Origin: Trachythela sp. YZ-2020
Taxonomy: Eukaryota; Cnidaria; Anthozoa; Malacalcyonacea; Clavulariidae
DNA length: 64,000 nucleotides
Assembly: GCA_016169945.1 (NCBI GenBank)
Contig: JADLSH010000363.1
Coordinates: forward strand, 3,300,501-3,364,500
Reading direction: 5' to 3'
In this document: positions 11,812 through 24,500 of the stretch, piece after piece
Layout of the letters: each line of letters begins with the position of its first letter
Position numbering within the stretch: position 1 is the first letter of the stretch
Translations under genes and position numbers: made by a program
Notes under the pieces: model-generated
The model's database searches: none
Told to the model about the DNA's origin: nothing
What the model saw: the letters and a program-made list of their open reading frames with translations, nothing else

Positions 11812-11819
11812 CCCCAGAC

Positions 11820-12353
11820 GAAGCGGAAGAGCCTTCGCTCGAAACCGCGTCGAGGTTCTTATTATATTTTTCAGGTAGTTTGATCCTGTAATCCATTAAC
11901 CTGCTCAAGTACAAGATTGAGGAACCTTTTCAATTTTTCACAGATATTTTAGACAAGCTATTTTCACACCAATATACTAGTGCTCACATTGTCATTGCCT
12001 ATATTTAACTGAACCGGCCATTGTGACATTAAAACTGCGCACATAATTTGCCATTGACAATGCACTGTCATTGTTTTACGTACTTTAATTTGAGGGCATT
12101 GGAGAAAAGCAAATTAAGGATCTGATACCGAGGAACATTAATGCGAGGTCTGAATTCTCTATCTGAGGCCGAACAAAAAGTACTAAAAAGATCGACAATC
12201 ACTAAAGTTATGAATTCTTTGATGGTATTTGATTTCGTTCGTTTTTTCATAGATAATTTGAGTAATTTGTCCTTGCCCCTGGCTTTACTGATCGTATTTC
12301 CTTTGGGCTTTGCTCTGCTGCTTTTTGCGGAATGTTATAACCTGTTTTTAATA
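11820..12353. other. Gene-free; possible 3' part of the adjacent retroelement
   Basis: About 530 bases without a gene. It lies just 3' (minus sense) of the retrotransposon remnant and may be its 3' UTR, but no terminal repeat or poly-A tail proves this. Confidence 0.35.
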
Positions 12354-13612
12354 TTATTTGAGTGTAACCCTTTCATTAAGTGATATTTCATCAACAGCAA
12401 CATAAATACCAATTTTGGTATATCTAGGTACATATCTACAGAAGTACTGATAAAATATATAAAACCAAACTAAACGGCTATAACCCACTTTAAAACTTTC
12501 AAAAACTGTGAGAATATCGTAACAGTATTTACCAACTAAAGTCATTATTGTTTTGTCTTGGATAGCCATAATATACATAAAAAGATCTTGAGTATTAAAT
12601 GAATGGAATGACCGATTTATTTTACATAGATTATTTATAAAGTTAACACTGAGATTAGTGATCTTAATGTTTCTGCATGGCATTAAGAAATGGTTTTCGT
12701 TTCCAATCTCGTCTAGATTGCAATGTTTACATAATCTATCATTGTATGAAACATTGCTATAAGTATGACGACCAGTTTCAACAGGTAATCTATGAGCTGA
12801 AATCATCTAAATTTGGTCAAACCGCCTGTCGATGTTTGAAGTTGTGAATTGAAGAGAGCTAATTCTCAAAGCCAAATGTATTTTCACTTTTTTTAAAAGT
12901 CTTAATTTACCATTGCTTCCATGCACCTTGTTGAATCTGTTCTTTCCAGTATTTAATAAAGTTTCATGCAATATATTTTTCAAAGAATGGCAAAAATTTT
13001 CTTGATCGTCGGATGAAATTACGAAGTCTTCAAAATTATTAATTTTAAAATTAATTACATAATTGCAACAAATACCTTGTGAATAATATTGGTTGTAAAT
13101 TGAATTGCATGCAGACTTTTGCAGCATCACTAGCAAGAGTATCTGTAGAAATTGAACTTTTTATGCGAAGCCAATACTTTGTTATAATTGTCGCTATTTG
13201 TATAATTAGGGTGCCCTTCCTATTTCAGCATATCGACAGCTAAATTGGTGGATTTTGAGTGAACACCTAAAACACGTTTGCAGAATTTTAAATGAAGTCT
13301 TTCTATGAGATTTATTATTTTAAAAATTTTAGTTTTAAGCATCTCAAAAGAGTTAATTTTACCAAGTAAATATGGGCCCCAAACTTCACAGCTATACAAT
13401 AAAACTGGAATTACAATTGAAGAAAATAGTTTGAGAAGTATTTTAATTGGTACATTTTCCACATTTGAAAAACTTTTAGATAAACACATAGTGCTTTATT
13501 GTATAGTAATTTTTGTGCTCTTTTAAAATTACCAGAAAAATGAAAAGTAATACCAAGATAGCAATATTCGTCCACTTGTTCCAAAGTGAGACTGACATTG
13601 ACAGGGGCGCCG
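12354..13612 (-). pseudogene. 5'-truncated, frameshifted non-LTR retrotransposon ORF2 (C-terminal RT end)
   Basis: Minus-strand fragments in three frames match the C-terminal end of L2/CR1-like reverse transcriptase ORFs, in order: EQVDEYCYLGITF (13600-13550), LFSSIVIPVLLYSCEVWG then LHLKFCKRVLGVHSKSTN (13489-13220), a YWLRI segment near 13170, and SAHRLPVETGRHT with LCKHCNLDEIGNENHFLMPC (12806-12680). That last block is the typical C-terminal Cys/His region. Stops at 12807 and 13220 and frame changes show it is dead. The catalytic RT core and endonuclease are absent, so the copy is 5'-truncated at about 13612, where an unrelated inverted-repeat element begins. Confidence 0.85.
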
Positions 13613-13657
13613 GAAGGAACCCGGGTCAGCGGGGGCAGAATTTTGAAAAAATGTAGG

Positions 13658-13816
13658 GTCTTTATGTAGCCCTACACGAAATCTATATTTAACCCCAACC
13701 CCTACCTTAACCCCAATCCTAATCCTAACCCCAATCCTAACCCTAATCCTAACCCCAACCTAACCCTAACCCTATATATAATCACAGACATAATTCGTGT
13801 AGGGCTACATAAAGAC
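13658..13816. repeat. Inverted-repeat element with telomere-like CCTAA core
   Basis: Perfect 23-bp inverted repeats (13658-13680 and 13794-13816; TGTAGCCCTACACG inside) flank a core of CCCTAACCCTAA / CCCCAATCCTAA variants (about 13687-13775). The core resembles degenerate TTAGGG telomere repeats. A smaller C-rich core inside a 9-bp inverted repeat occurs at 48297-48368. Confidence 0.7.
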
Positions 13817-15408
13817 TCAACCTGAAAAAGGGCACTTTCATCTTTACTTGTATAGAAACTGGGTTTGCGTCATTTTGTTTCTGTGCCAATAATGTTTCGA
13901 TCAATTCCATGCGTGCTCATCCCCTCCCCGGGCATTTGTTATGGTATATGCGTACAGCTACACCTGTTCCGAAGGTCGGGCATTTGCTTCCTTCAGGTCG
14001 TCCCGGGGGTAGAGAATTTTTCGAGGTGTTCAATATCCATAGCGATGGTTTAAAAGATGGTTTTACCATAGTTATTAAGAATAACTATGGTTTGACACTA
14101 TGTTTCACACCGCACTGTACTACTGCATACTGCATTGATAACACTGTACTGTTGACCAAATGCATTATAATTCAGATTGACACCTTGACTTTGGAGCGTT
14201 TTATCTTGATTGTTCACAGGCTTCGAGTACGAGATTCGTCATTTTCGCGCCAAATGCCGTGTTGTTTGTATACGCCATCTCGCAAAAGTCGTGGTCATCG
14301 GGGTTTTGACAAGGTTTTGACTACGTGATTTTTGATTTTTGATTGAACTCTAAAAGGAAAGACAGCTCTTGGAGTGACTAAATTTTTCACTGTATATATA
14401 TATTGGCATTGTGTTTAGTGAAAAAGACCTTTAACAGAAATATTTAGCATAATTTGCTTGCTCCCATATTTTGAAGTTGACCGCTATAACATGTGAGCAC
14501 CTATTATTTGCAACTTTTTATGTCACGAAGTATAGTTTATTCCACATATTTTAACGGGTGGATTCAGTTCAGTACATGTATATATAAGTTATCAGACGGG
14601 GTGTGAAGTCGGATTGGCTGCGAGCCCACGCAAACACGTACTAGACTAGAGAGTTCAAGCTTCGCGTTCGTACGCCGTCAAACGACAAACGCCAGGATTT
14701 TACGCTAAGGCAATAAAGAGAAAATGAACTTGCTATTTTAAAACTATAATGTGTGATGATTCTTTTAAGATAAGGGAGCGTTCATAATTTATATGGTGGG
14801 GGGCTATGGGGATTTGGTGGGGGGGGGGGGGTCAGTCGACATTTTGTCCACCAAAATTTGGGGGCATCGAACATTTTTTTGAAGCCAGGAAGGAGGGGGG
14901 CCATTTAAAAACAACCGAAATCAATCAAACTATCCATTAACCCTAAGTACAGCAGTGGCTACTTTAGTATTTTACTCTGGCTAATGCCAAACGAATTTAC
15001 TTGTCAAGGAATAGCTCCGTAATGAAAGGGTTAAAAATGTTCTTGGCTGCATGGAACAGCACACTTCAGTAAAGGGTGGGGATTGATGATGTATGAAGTA
15101 TTGTTATTTACTCACAACTTTTACTTTTAATATTATATTATAAACTGTATTATGCTAGTTTACATTTGAATACTGTCTATAGTACAAACAAAAATAATAT
15201 CATTTTGATCTTTTTCAATATCAGTTTTTAGACTTTTCACAAGCACAGAATGAAAACAATTAAAAGCAAATATTTTTCAATGTTTTTTTTTTGGGGGGGG
15301 GGTGTCACTGAAAAATATATCTTGGTGAAGAGGGGGGCTATCCAAAAGCTATTCTTTCAAAATGCAAAGAAAGAAAATATGGAGCGAAAATTCTGCCAAG
15401 GAAATTCG
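13817..15408. other. Gene-free, G-rich tracts
   Basis: No gene. Two G-runs (near 14820 and 15294) and a fragment of the GGCGTTAGACAG repeat family on the other strand near 14938-15030 (TTTAGTATTTTACTCTGGC). Confidence 0.45.
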
Positions 15409-15828
15409 ACTCTGCCGCGTTTGCCGTTGCACTTAGCTCGCCGTGTGCGCGTGAATTTCACTGAGTTTTTGGCCTCATGCAACTTTGAGTCGAAAATCAA
15501 ACATTTTTGATATTTTTCGACTCGCGAGGCGAAAATCTCACCGTTTGCGCCGGGTGTGAGCTAGATGCTGAGCCCAAACAAAATAAACAACCAATAGCAG
15601 CGCATTCTTTTGTCACATGACTAAAATAGAGATGGCGACATGAAGTAGTCAGCGAAAATATTTTGGAGGACACACTTGTTGATTTACATCCAGCGCCGCA
15701 AACGGCGAGATTTTTGCCTCGCAAGTCGAAAAATATCAAACATGTTTGATTTTTGACTCAAGGTTGCATGAGGCCAAAAACTCGGTGAAATTCACGCGCA
15801 CACGGCGAGCTAAGTGCTGAGCAAACGG
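15409..15828. mobile_element. Foldback element with ~150-bp arms
   Basis: The left arm (about 15409-15560) and right arm (about 15690-15828) are inverted copies that share GCACTTAGCTCGCCGTG, GCGCGTGAATTTCAC, TTTTTGGCCTCATGCAAC and TCGAAAAATATC blocks. A ~130-base unpaired centre separates them. No ORF and no target duplication I can defend. Confidence 0.7.
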
Positions 15829-18800
15829 GCACGAATAACATTTTGCTCAGGGGATAGCTCTCGTGTGCTGCAGGCTTAAACTCCCTACTGGCTGTTGCCT
15901 GCCCACGCACCACGTACATACGCAATACAGATACCGGACCAGCTCACTTCATCTTTCAGTCAAGTATAGGCTGTATAGCTATCGTTCATCCTCATAAATA
16001 GGATTTCCTTCTATTGTACCGAGCCTCCAGATTTAGCTATATTAGCTTATATAGGCTAAAGGCTAAAAACGTATCTGTATATGACTTTAAACTGGGCCGG
16101 CAACGAGTGGCCCTTCATATTTAGCAATTTCTAGAAAGTCTCTTTTGCCTTTGACGAAGTTGGCCTCTGAAGTTGGCCTAACTTAGACAGTAAAAAGCTC
16201 TGGCGTTAGACAGAGTAAAAAATGCTAAATGGCAACAACGCCACTGAAATGAAGGTTCGAACAAAACTGAAGAGATATTTAACTAATAAATGAAGAGGAA
16301 TTTGCAACGCAATTTTATATTATTACAAAGTCAACGAAAGCAAGACTGTGTCATTGAAATATAACTGTATTAAGGAGACATAATATTCACACCCACAGAG
16401 ACAACTTCATTGCGGATAAACATTTTATTTGATTTCACACGCACATTAACAATATATCGCACTTCAGTGCGTGTGAAATTGCACTGATTTACTAGTCGCC
16501 AGCAAACACGTATTCATGGTATAGAAATAATCAAGATATAGAAAGCCTATTAAAATGATTGCGTTCATGGCCATTATACAGTTGTGGAGAAAAACGTTAG
16601 ACTGTCTGAGAAGAGATGGGAGTACGCATTCTTAGTATATCAATTATTTCAATGATTCGTCAACAGACAAGGCTGCTCCCAGAATAGGAAATGCTTCGAT
16701 CCTCACTACTTGAAATTCCTCCCGGCTTCGTGCTACAGAACATTTAACTCTGTGATGTTAAAGTTACATCGTATTGTATTATTGTCATTATGGACCGCCA
16801 ACTCGGTGATTAGGTGCTAACAACTACGTTGTAACCTCGTACAAGCACGCAACTAAACAAGCAATATTGGAGGCCGAAGTTTTTGTGTTGTGGTAATTTT
16901 GTAACGACGCGTTGGCGTCATTAACCCTTGTTCGCACACGGAATCGGATGTGATTCGAACTCGGAAATGTGATAGCAATATATGCAAAACAGGGCTTTAT
17001 TAATAATGTTGACTTCATTTGCATGTAGGCTTTTCAGCAAACAATATCTCAGAGGCATTCAAAGCAAAATACATTTCGAATTCGGTAGAAAACACTGTTG
17101 CATGTTTGTCCAAGCACATTGTTAGCTCAATTCTTTCAGCTTTACTTTTATGGTATTAAAAACACATCTAAAAGCAAACTGTTGTTTTTGAAGACAAATT
17201 TCAAAACAGCCTCGGCAGGGGCTCAGGTCGTTCAGCCACACTAAAGTAAACTCGTCTAACCCCCTTGTTTGCTCAGCCTTTGGTCTGTTTGGGAAATTGA
17301 ACATACAAAGCTAAATCTGTCACACGCAGTTTGGATACCTGCAAAATCAGAAATTAAGATATTAAACGTATTGTTGTAAGCAGGAAACGAAACGAAGAGG
17401 GCACGAAAAATGTTAAGCGCGCGAAGCAAAACCATGACGTGCGAGCCACCGCAGGGAGGGGAACTCAAGGCCTTTTCGGGGGATTCCTAAATATTCCGTT
17501 TTGCAAGATGTGCACATGACGGAATTCGAATACCAAAACACGGAATAACAAAATGTTGCAATTTGCTGGCAGATACGAATTCGCGAAATATGGCTAACAT
17601 GGTGTAAACATTGGTCGACAAAATGTTCAAAGTCAGCAAACATAATTATTTAGGTAAGAACGGAAACGGAACAGTTGAACAATGAGGCATGAGCGAAGGC
17701 GTGTTAGAAACACTCACGAGTTTACGACAGCGAAACGATGGTTTATTTGTGGTGACAACTGACAACAAAACATTTTGACCCTCTGGCAGTTGTAAACACC
17801 TTACTAGTAATAATATGGTATAAAGGACAATGGTGCTTTTGCTAGGTTTCTGAAACATAGCACGTTGGTGTGCGTTTTATAAAAATAACAATTATAACAT
17901 GATCATAATTGCGATATTGATCGCCCGCTCTGTCTATATAATATATTGTTTCTAATTTAGTATTCATACTGAACATATCAATATATAATATATACATTCG
18001 AGTATCAATAATGAAAGTTAATACGTTGCAATTCTGTCACTTCATGCAGCTCGGACTTCCATTATAGATACACAACACTTGAATGAGTGAATGACTCAGC
18101 ATGCCTTCAGTTTGTTTGGAATTTTATAGTATCGAAACGCTGACCATACGCGGTTAATATAAACCAAGAATAATTCGCATTTTTTGAAAGAGGTTCGGCG
18201 AGTTAAACTAAATTTACTCGTCTCGGACTAAGATGAGTCTTTTAAACTGTAAAATCTAAAAAGCTGACAATGCTTCGATAACCTATTGCCCTGGTCTTAC
18301 CCTTTTGCTTACATTATACGTTCTCAAATTCACAGCAGCATACTGGTTGTCTCAAACCATAAACGCGTAACATAATACCCTCGCATTATTTCATTATCTC
18401 TGTCAGTCACTCACTACGCGCTATTTTGAAACGATTGAGCGTTTCAAAGCAGCAAGCACACGGAGAAGTGAAAGATATGTTAAGTAAGAGCAGTTCTAGT
18501 CATATATAAAATCATGAAAACATTAATAACATTTCACTTGTTGTTGATAATGAGAAAAACAAAATTAAATGTGTTGAAACATAAATAGCACGGTAAACAG
18601 AGATTTTTGTTTATTATTATAATGAGAACAGCTTGTGGTCGCACCAATCAAAAAATTAACCAATGAAGATAGTTTACAAAGATGTATAGGTAGCAACCTT
18701 AGATATGCGTTGTGTTCTCTGTCTATACGGGGAATTACAAAGTTAGCACTCGAAAATCAAAACCGTCATATCCATTCTAAGACTCTTAGCGTAAAGTTTG

Positions 18801-19175
18801 GAAGGCGTCGAGGTGAGTATTGACACACCTTCCTTATATGGAATGCGCATCTCGGTAATACAATATGCCCAACCTACTGACGCAAAACAAGGTTGGAAAA
18901 CCTTAAGTAGATCGAACGATTACAAAATTACTGGTTAACTTGACACCTAGACTAAACTTGAAACATTATGAACTCGACTGCAGATAAGCCGATTTCTTGA
19001 GACTTTTTCGCAACCTTCTTTTGCGATATTTAATCTTGCATGCCAACAACCGCTTCCGTTCCTTATCTCAGCGCGTCACGTGATCAGTTAATTAGCGTTG
19101 CCATGACAATGTCAGTGACATCTGCATTAGATAATAGATAAAAATTGACACACCTCCTTAAAATCGTCAGCTCAT
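15829..19175. other. Gene-free upstream region of the ZFP36-family gene
   Basis: About 3.3 kb with only short random ORFs. Contents noted: GGCGTTAGACAGAGTAAAAA near 16203 (repeat fragment), a small inverted repeat TTTCACACGCAC...GTGCGTGTGAAA near 16433-16488, and an E-box CACGTG at 19077-19082 close to the promoter. Distal enhancers cannot be judged by eye. Confidence 0.4.
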
Positions 19176-19180
19176 TTGTG

Positions 19181-19188
19181 TATATATA
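19181..19188 (+). promoter_or_regulatory. TATA box of the ZFP36-family gene
   Basis: TATATATA lies 133 bases before the ATG. A start site about 30 bases downstream would give a ~100-base 5' UTR. Confidence 0.6.
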
Positions 19189-19241
19189 TTGTCTCGGCGA
19201 AGAGTTCACCGAACAGCAAAGGAGCAAGCAGTCACATTCGC

Positions 19242-19251
19242 GGGGTATTCC
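19242..19251 (+). promoter_or_regulatory. Candidate NF-kappaB (Rel) site in the 5' UTR
   Basis: GGGGTATTCC matches the GGGRNWYYCC Rel consensus at every position and lies between the TATA box and the ATG. Binding is inference. Confidence 0.3.
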
Positions 19252-19313
19252 CGAAGGAATAAACACACAATAAACGTAAAATACTATATATTAGAACTCG
19301 TGGTTTTCACATC

Positions 19314-20390
19314 ATGTCGACAGCACTGGTTTCAGCGTTTTACGAAATGGACGATGTTCTTTTAAAGGTATAAATTCCCTTGAGATTTACAATGAATGAT
19401 TTGCCTTCGCGTGATTTCTCGATATTCAAATATAATGTTGTGATCGTTGCTTTTGTTTTAAATCATCATTTACGATTGTTCGAATAATGCTAGTAGCACT
19501 GCGAGTATTAATAAAATACTTATACATGTTTTCATTCATGTTTTTAGAACAAGTTGATGTCGCTCGAAATAAAAACACGAGGGGATAGAAGGATAGTTGG
19601 TACTCTACCAAGAAGGCATTCAACCAACGGTGTTCGACAAACTCCAACGAACTTAATAACACTAAGCGATCCTATGTTAGTTAACAGGCCAACGAGAGAT
19701 CGTGCTTTTAGCGCAATTTCGTCGGCGGAGGAAGAACGACGAAGAAATAACATCGCGAATTCGAGTCGATATAAAACTGAGCTGTGCAGGCCTTTTGAGG
19801 AAAACGGAACATGTAAATACGGAGACAAATGCCAGTTCGCTCATGGGCTTCACGAACTCAGACAGCTAACTCGGCATCCGAAATACAAAACAGAATTATG
19901 TAGAACATTTCATACTATTGGCTTTTGCCCATACGGACCACGGTGTCATTTTATTCACAACGCTGAAGAGAAACGCGTACCATTGGAAAGGAGTCATAGT
20001 TTAACTACACCTTTGTCTCCCATCTCAACTGGCAGTCCCCCATCGCCTGTATTCGAGTCGCCATTATCGCTTTCTCCTTCGACACCATTCTTGGATGATA
20101 GTCCATTGGGAAGTCCACTTCCATTGCAAGTCGCTGGTTCGCCACCGTCACACAATGTGAGTAATAATGTTTTCACTTTTCCTTCGCGCGCCGAGTTCGT
20201 TACTTCAAATCCAATTCAAATTCGCTCGCCCGGCTATCTGGATGCGAAGCAAATGAAATATCGATCTGATGTTTTCCCTGATTCAAGTTCAAGCGATGAG
20301 TTGTCTTCTGGTTCTCCGGGCTCCGACGGATCTGACCAATGCTTGAATAGTCCACGACGTTTACCCGTATTCAACAACATAGCACACTAA
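19314..20390 (+). CDS. ZFP36L: Tristetraprolin/ZFP36-family CCCH zinc-finger mRNA decay factor
   Basis: Two exons: 19314-19367 (donor AAAG|GTATAA, phase 0) and 19548-20390 (acceptor TTTTTAG), 298 aa. Exon 1 encodes [18 protein letters not shown], like the N terminus of vertebrate ZFP36L1/L2, and the intron sits at the position usual for that family. Two tandem CCCH fingers follow at about residues 84-108 and 122-146: [25 protein letters not shown] and the related [13 protein letters not shown]... finger, both C-x8-C-x5-C-x3-H with the YKTEL lead-in and the 18-residue spacing that lets the pair bind UUAUUUAUU. The tail is Ser/Pro-rich and ends [11 protein letters not shown], matching the RRLPIF motif that recruits CNOT1. 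The family binds AU-rich mRNAs in the cytoplasm and recruits deadenylase. The usual vertebrate extension after RRLPIF (ISVSD) is absent. Confidence 0.95.
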
Positions 20391-21500
20391 AGTTCGAAAC
20401 GCACGCGAAGGGGTTAACCAACACTTTAAACCCACAACAACCATGAACAACGCAGAACAATAACAACGCGAAAAAAAGCAATTGCTCCTTGCTTTTATAT
20501 CATTGTAAATTGACTAAAGTATTAAGCTTAGTTTATTCTAATTTATCGTTGAAATTATTTGCCGTATATATTATAAGCTAGAAGAGATTTAGTCTATTTT
20601 AATATTCATGAACATACATGTTTAGTTTATTGTTGTATTTTATTGTAATCAAGCCCGTCAGACATAGTCAGCTCCGCGATGATTCATATTTTCCCTAACT
20701 TAATATCTCATTGTCAGAAAGATTTATACATATATTCGTTTTATAGGTTATTTATCAGAATCAGAGCAATGTTCTGGAGTCTGCCGGAGGATATTATGGT
20801 GTAAGACACCACTTCTATTTCTAAGTTGCGCGTTTTTCTATCAAGACATAAGAAAAAGTATTCTATCATTTTGTAATTGTATAGTATTATTATAAGCTGT
20901 GAATATGCCTCGCGAACACATCCATATGAGACACACGAGTAATTATTATATTATATATAAACTGCACAGAAAATTTCCGTAAAGGGCTTTAACGCATTAT
21001 ACCAATGACCAATATTTATATATTATTTATTAAATGGCGATAGTTATAGCACTATTTTTGTTATTAAGCTAATTCAGATGTCTTCTAGAACTAGAATAAA
21101 TAATTTTAATATATTATATTATTATATATATTTGTATATTATTAAGAATAAACTGTTCCGTTAATATTATATTTGAGATACAAAGACATTTTGGGAACGA
21201 ATTATTATATTATGTGATTTAAAATATTGCTGAGCTTTGTAAGAATGCGAGGGTCGATCAAAGCGAATGAAAAAATATAAAACAAAAAATCATAATGACT
21301 TCAAGTGTTTTTCTAATAGCTTAGTTTCTTACTATCAACTTCATTTTAAAGTTACATTCCTAAGGTAAATGTTTTAAGATGAGAGTTGATATTTTGTATG
21401 ATAATACAAAAAAATTGTAACTATTTTGCAACTTTAATTAAACCTGTTATTCGATATGGGTGTATGGTCGAGCACGTATATCAAATGACACGAATAAAGT
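20391..21500 (+). other. AU-rich 3' UTR of the ZFP36-family gene
   Basis: Very AT-rich sequence after the stop. It holds a canonical TTP nonamer TTATTTATT (21023-21031) and a near match TTATTTATC (20748-20756). Candidate poly-A signals AATAAA lie at 21095-21100 and 21147-21152, with another near 21493. The nonamers suggest feedback on its own mRNA, as known for TTP. The exact 3' end is not determined. Confidence 0.65.
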
Positions 21501-24500
21501 AGGACAGAATAATTGTATTTTGGTATGCAATATCACTGCTCTCGACTTTCCAGTCAGAAAAGTGAATAAATCATCATTTTAACGGCTAATTTTCGGCGCC
21601 TCTCATCTCGCAAACACTACAAGTAGTTCGGAATATAATTTGAAATAGACCACAAGCCATTCAATCGAAATTCCCGCGCTGGTGCTTCTCAGTTGAGAGC
21701 GAACTACACTCGGTTTAAAATACTGCTATATAAAAAGATGCCTAAAATTTTCGCAGCAAGTGGCAAACCCTTACTAGCGAATCTTATTACAAAGTTAAAA
21801 ATATAAATTCTTTCAGAATTCTGTTTTGGTTTTAAAATTTAGAGCTAGTATGACAATATTTTTGTTCTGTTCTGGCGCTTTTCCTTCGAAATTTGTTTGT
21901 ATCAATAGTCATAGAGCAAAGTTCACTTAATCGTTATATTTATATTCTATACCGTCAATACCGATTTGTCTTATCAGTTTTTTCATACATTTCACGGGTA
22001 AAACCCCAGCTTAAAACAGCTATGGCTTGGCTGAAGCTATTATATATTTCCTACATTATTTCCTCGGATTTCTTACACAAAATCTCAAACTTATTCGCAA
22101 CCATGTTGCATATTTGAACCCCGTAAGAATTCCTTACTGACGTTAATTACGATATGCAATTTCCCTTCCCCGCGGCGATGTTAAGTCTGAACTGCGGCTG
22201 ACATGAAACAACATCAGTATCGAACTCAAAACAAGATCGATTTGAATAAAGAAACGAGTTCCTGCGCTCCATTGAAACAACGAAAGTCACCTAAAGTCTG
22301 CTCGTACTAATATCACAATATTAGTTGAAGGACATCGATCTTTGTTGATGCTCAAAAACACTTAGCCTGACGGAACAATGCTTGAGAGAAGATTTCATTC
22401 TGATGACATCTGCAATGTTGTCACATGCCAAATTTTGCTATTCATTAAATTTACGAGAAAACGAAGCGAGTTGAATACAAAATTACAAAAACGGACGCAT
22501 CACAATGTTCTAGCAATGGCCCACATTCATGAGATTGGATTATACACAAACACATTTATAGTAAACAGCCTTAATTTTGGTTTCATTAACTTTCTGGTTA
22601 AAGATTTCTTTGTTATAAAATTAAATGCCTTCGAAGCAAGACCACACATAAATATTTTGTTGGCTCCTATGAGCAAGTTTACTTTTATGAAGATGTTATG
22701 TGCCTTGTTTTACAATTTCTATCCGCAATGATATAAACAGAACACGACATGTATACAGCTGCCGTGACTGTGTATAAATTCATTCACTAAAATTTACCCG
22801 TTGGGCTATTGTATCGGTAGTTGTGTTGAGTCAATCAGTCATTGTATGAAGTCGCCTAATACAACGTGTTTTGTCTATAGCGGAAGGTGGGAAAATTGTC
22901 GCAAAAGTTATGCGAATTTTTAAAATAATATCCACATTCCATTGTTCTAAATGGACACAAATTGCAATGCTGCCAAATTTGACACTCATTAAAGTTATTA
23001 TAAACTTTAGCCAGGAAAAATCCCAGGCCACAGCAAATCTTTCATGTGCCTGACCCTAACAATAGTGTCAACGGTAATTGAATAAAAACTAAGAAGATTA
23101 GAGCTTTCCGTTGCTTGTAATAGGAAAAGCTCCAAAAGTATTTGAATTATTGAATTGTGTGGGGCATTCATTATATTTGTCAAGTGTTTATAACCCATTT
23201 TTGTGTTATAATATGTAGTGGGTTGTTTCGCTTGTAATGTGTGTAATTATATGAATGTTAATGTAAGACATGTTTCAGAATGTTTGTGTAAGACATGTTT
23301 CAGAATGTTTTCATTGGGCAAAGTCCAGTCATGCTAAGCATACGTGATACATGTGTAAATACGCTGTCGTGTCTTGACTACCTGAAAAAGATTTAAAACA
23401 CTCGAGCGAAAATGGCGTTCGTCAGGAGTTTAGCAGCGTTTCTAAGACCTTCTGGCACAAACCACAGCAGCTTATAGCCCTATTTTGTATAATACACTTA
23501 ATACTGAACCCCCACGTTTGAGATGTATGCCTTGTAGACTATTTTAAACTAAACTGGGCAGTATTAATTTTACACGTCTATTATGTTATCAAGTTTAAGC
23601 TGAGCCAAAGTTCAAACCGACGTTAATATATAAAACAAAACATTATTAGCTTCTTGTTTTTTTTCGCTCGGTTCGATTCGCGTTTGTGACGTATTTGGTG
23701 TTATGGAATTAATTAATTTACGCCAACGAGGCGAATTGTTTTTCATCAATAAGACGCGAAATTGAAAGCTGTAAACGCGTTGAAAATCCTTCATTCTTCG
23801 CAATCACATTGTCATGGCTGCCAAGGTGTTAACGTGTCCGTGGGCCAGATTTGGGTAAGGGGATGTGAATATACCATCTGTAATCTTAACACGAAACTAC
23901 GAAAGTGTTTAAGCTTGCCTTTAGTGTCTTTAGTCTTTACTTTATAGACGGGCGTCTGTTAAAAAAATCGCCCCTCTTAGGCTCTGATATAGCATAATTA
24001 TTTAATTCCGAATAATTAAGATTGAAAGTGTTCCAGAGAGGTTAAGTGCGCATGCAACCGCAGTATCCGAAAGGGAATATCGGGCCATCTGGCTGCCCAG
24101 CAAAGTATTGATGTACAAAAACAACAAATGTGTGTACTTGATGTTGGCAGATAGCTTGTAAAGACTTTTATGTTTATGTAGGGGACAAAGCAATATTTAT
24201 CCAGCAAAAACATTTGCGATGTTTTAGGTTTGATTTATCAAACAGACGGTGTGTAACATGAGAATGGTTATGAAAACCACAGCCATATTTTAACCATTTT
24301 CAAAACATCTTCCGTTTTGACTAACTTTGCCCTTGTGCGCCTCAACGATTTCTTTTCAAACTTCAAACCATTTCCCACTTTTGAAACCCATAATTTTCAT
24401 TCCACTTCAATCCGAGCATGGCTGGGCCGTGCTTTGTTTTCTTAAACAATTCTGATTAAAATCCATACCCCCAGCTGATGTTTGTGTATCAACAGGAAAG

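Noticed and set aside
22378..22731. 117-codon plus-strand ORF
   Set aside because: No motif, no splice partner, AT-biased composition as in surrounding non-coding DNA.
23412..23477. Short ATG ORF resembling a mitochondrial presequence (MAFVRSLAAFLRPSG)
   Set aside because: Stops after 21 codons with no donor site; too short to support.
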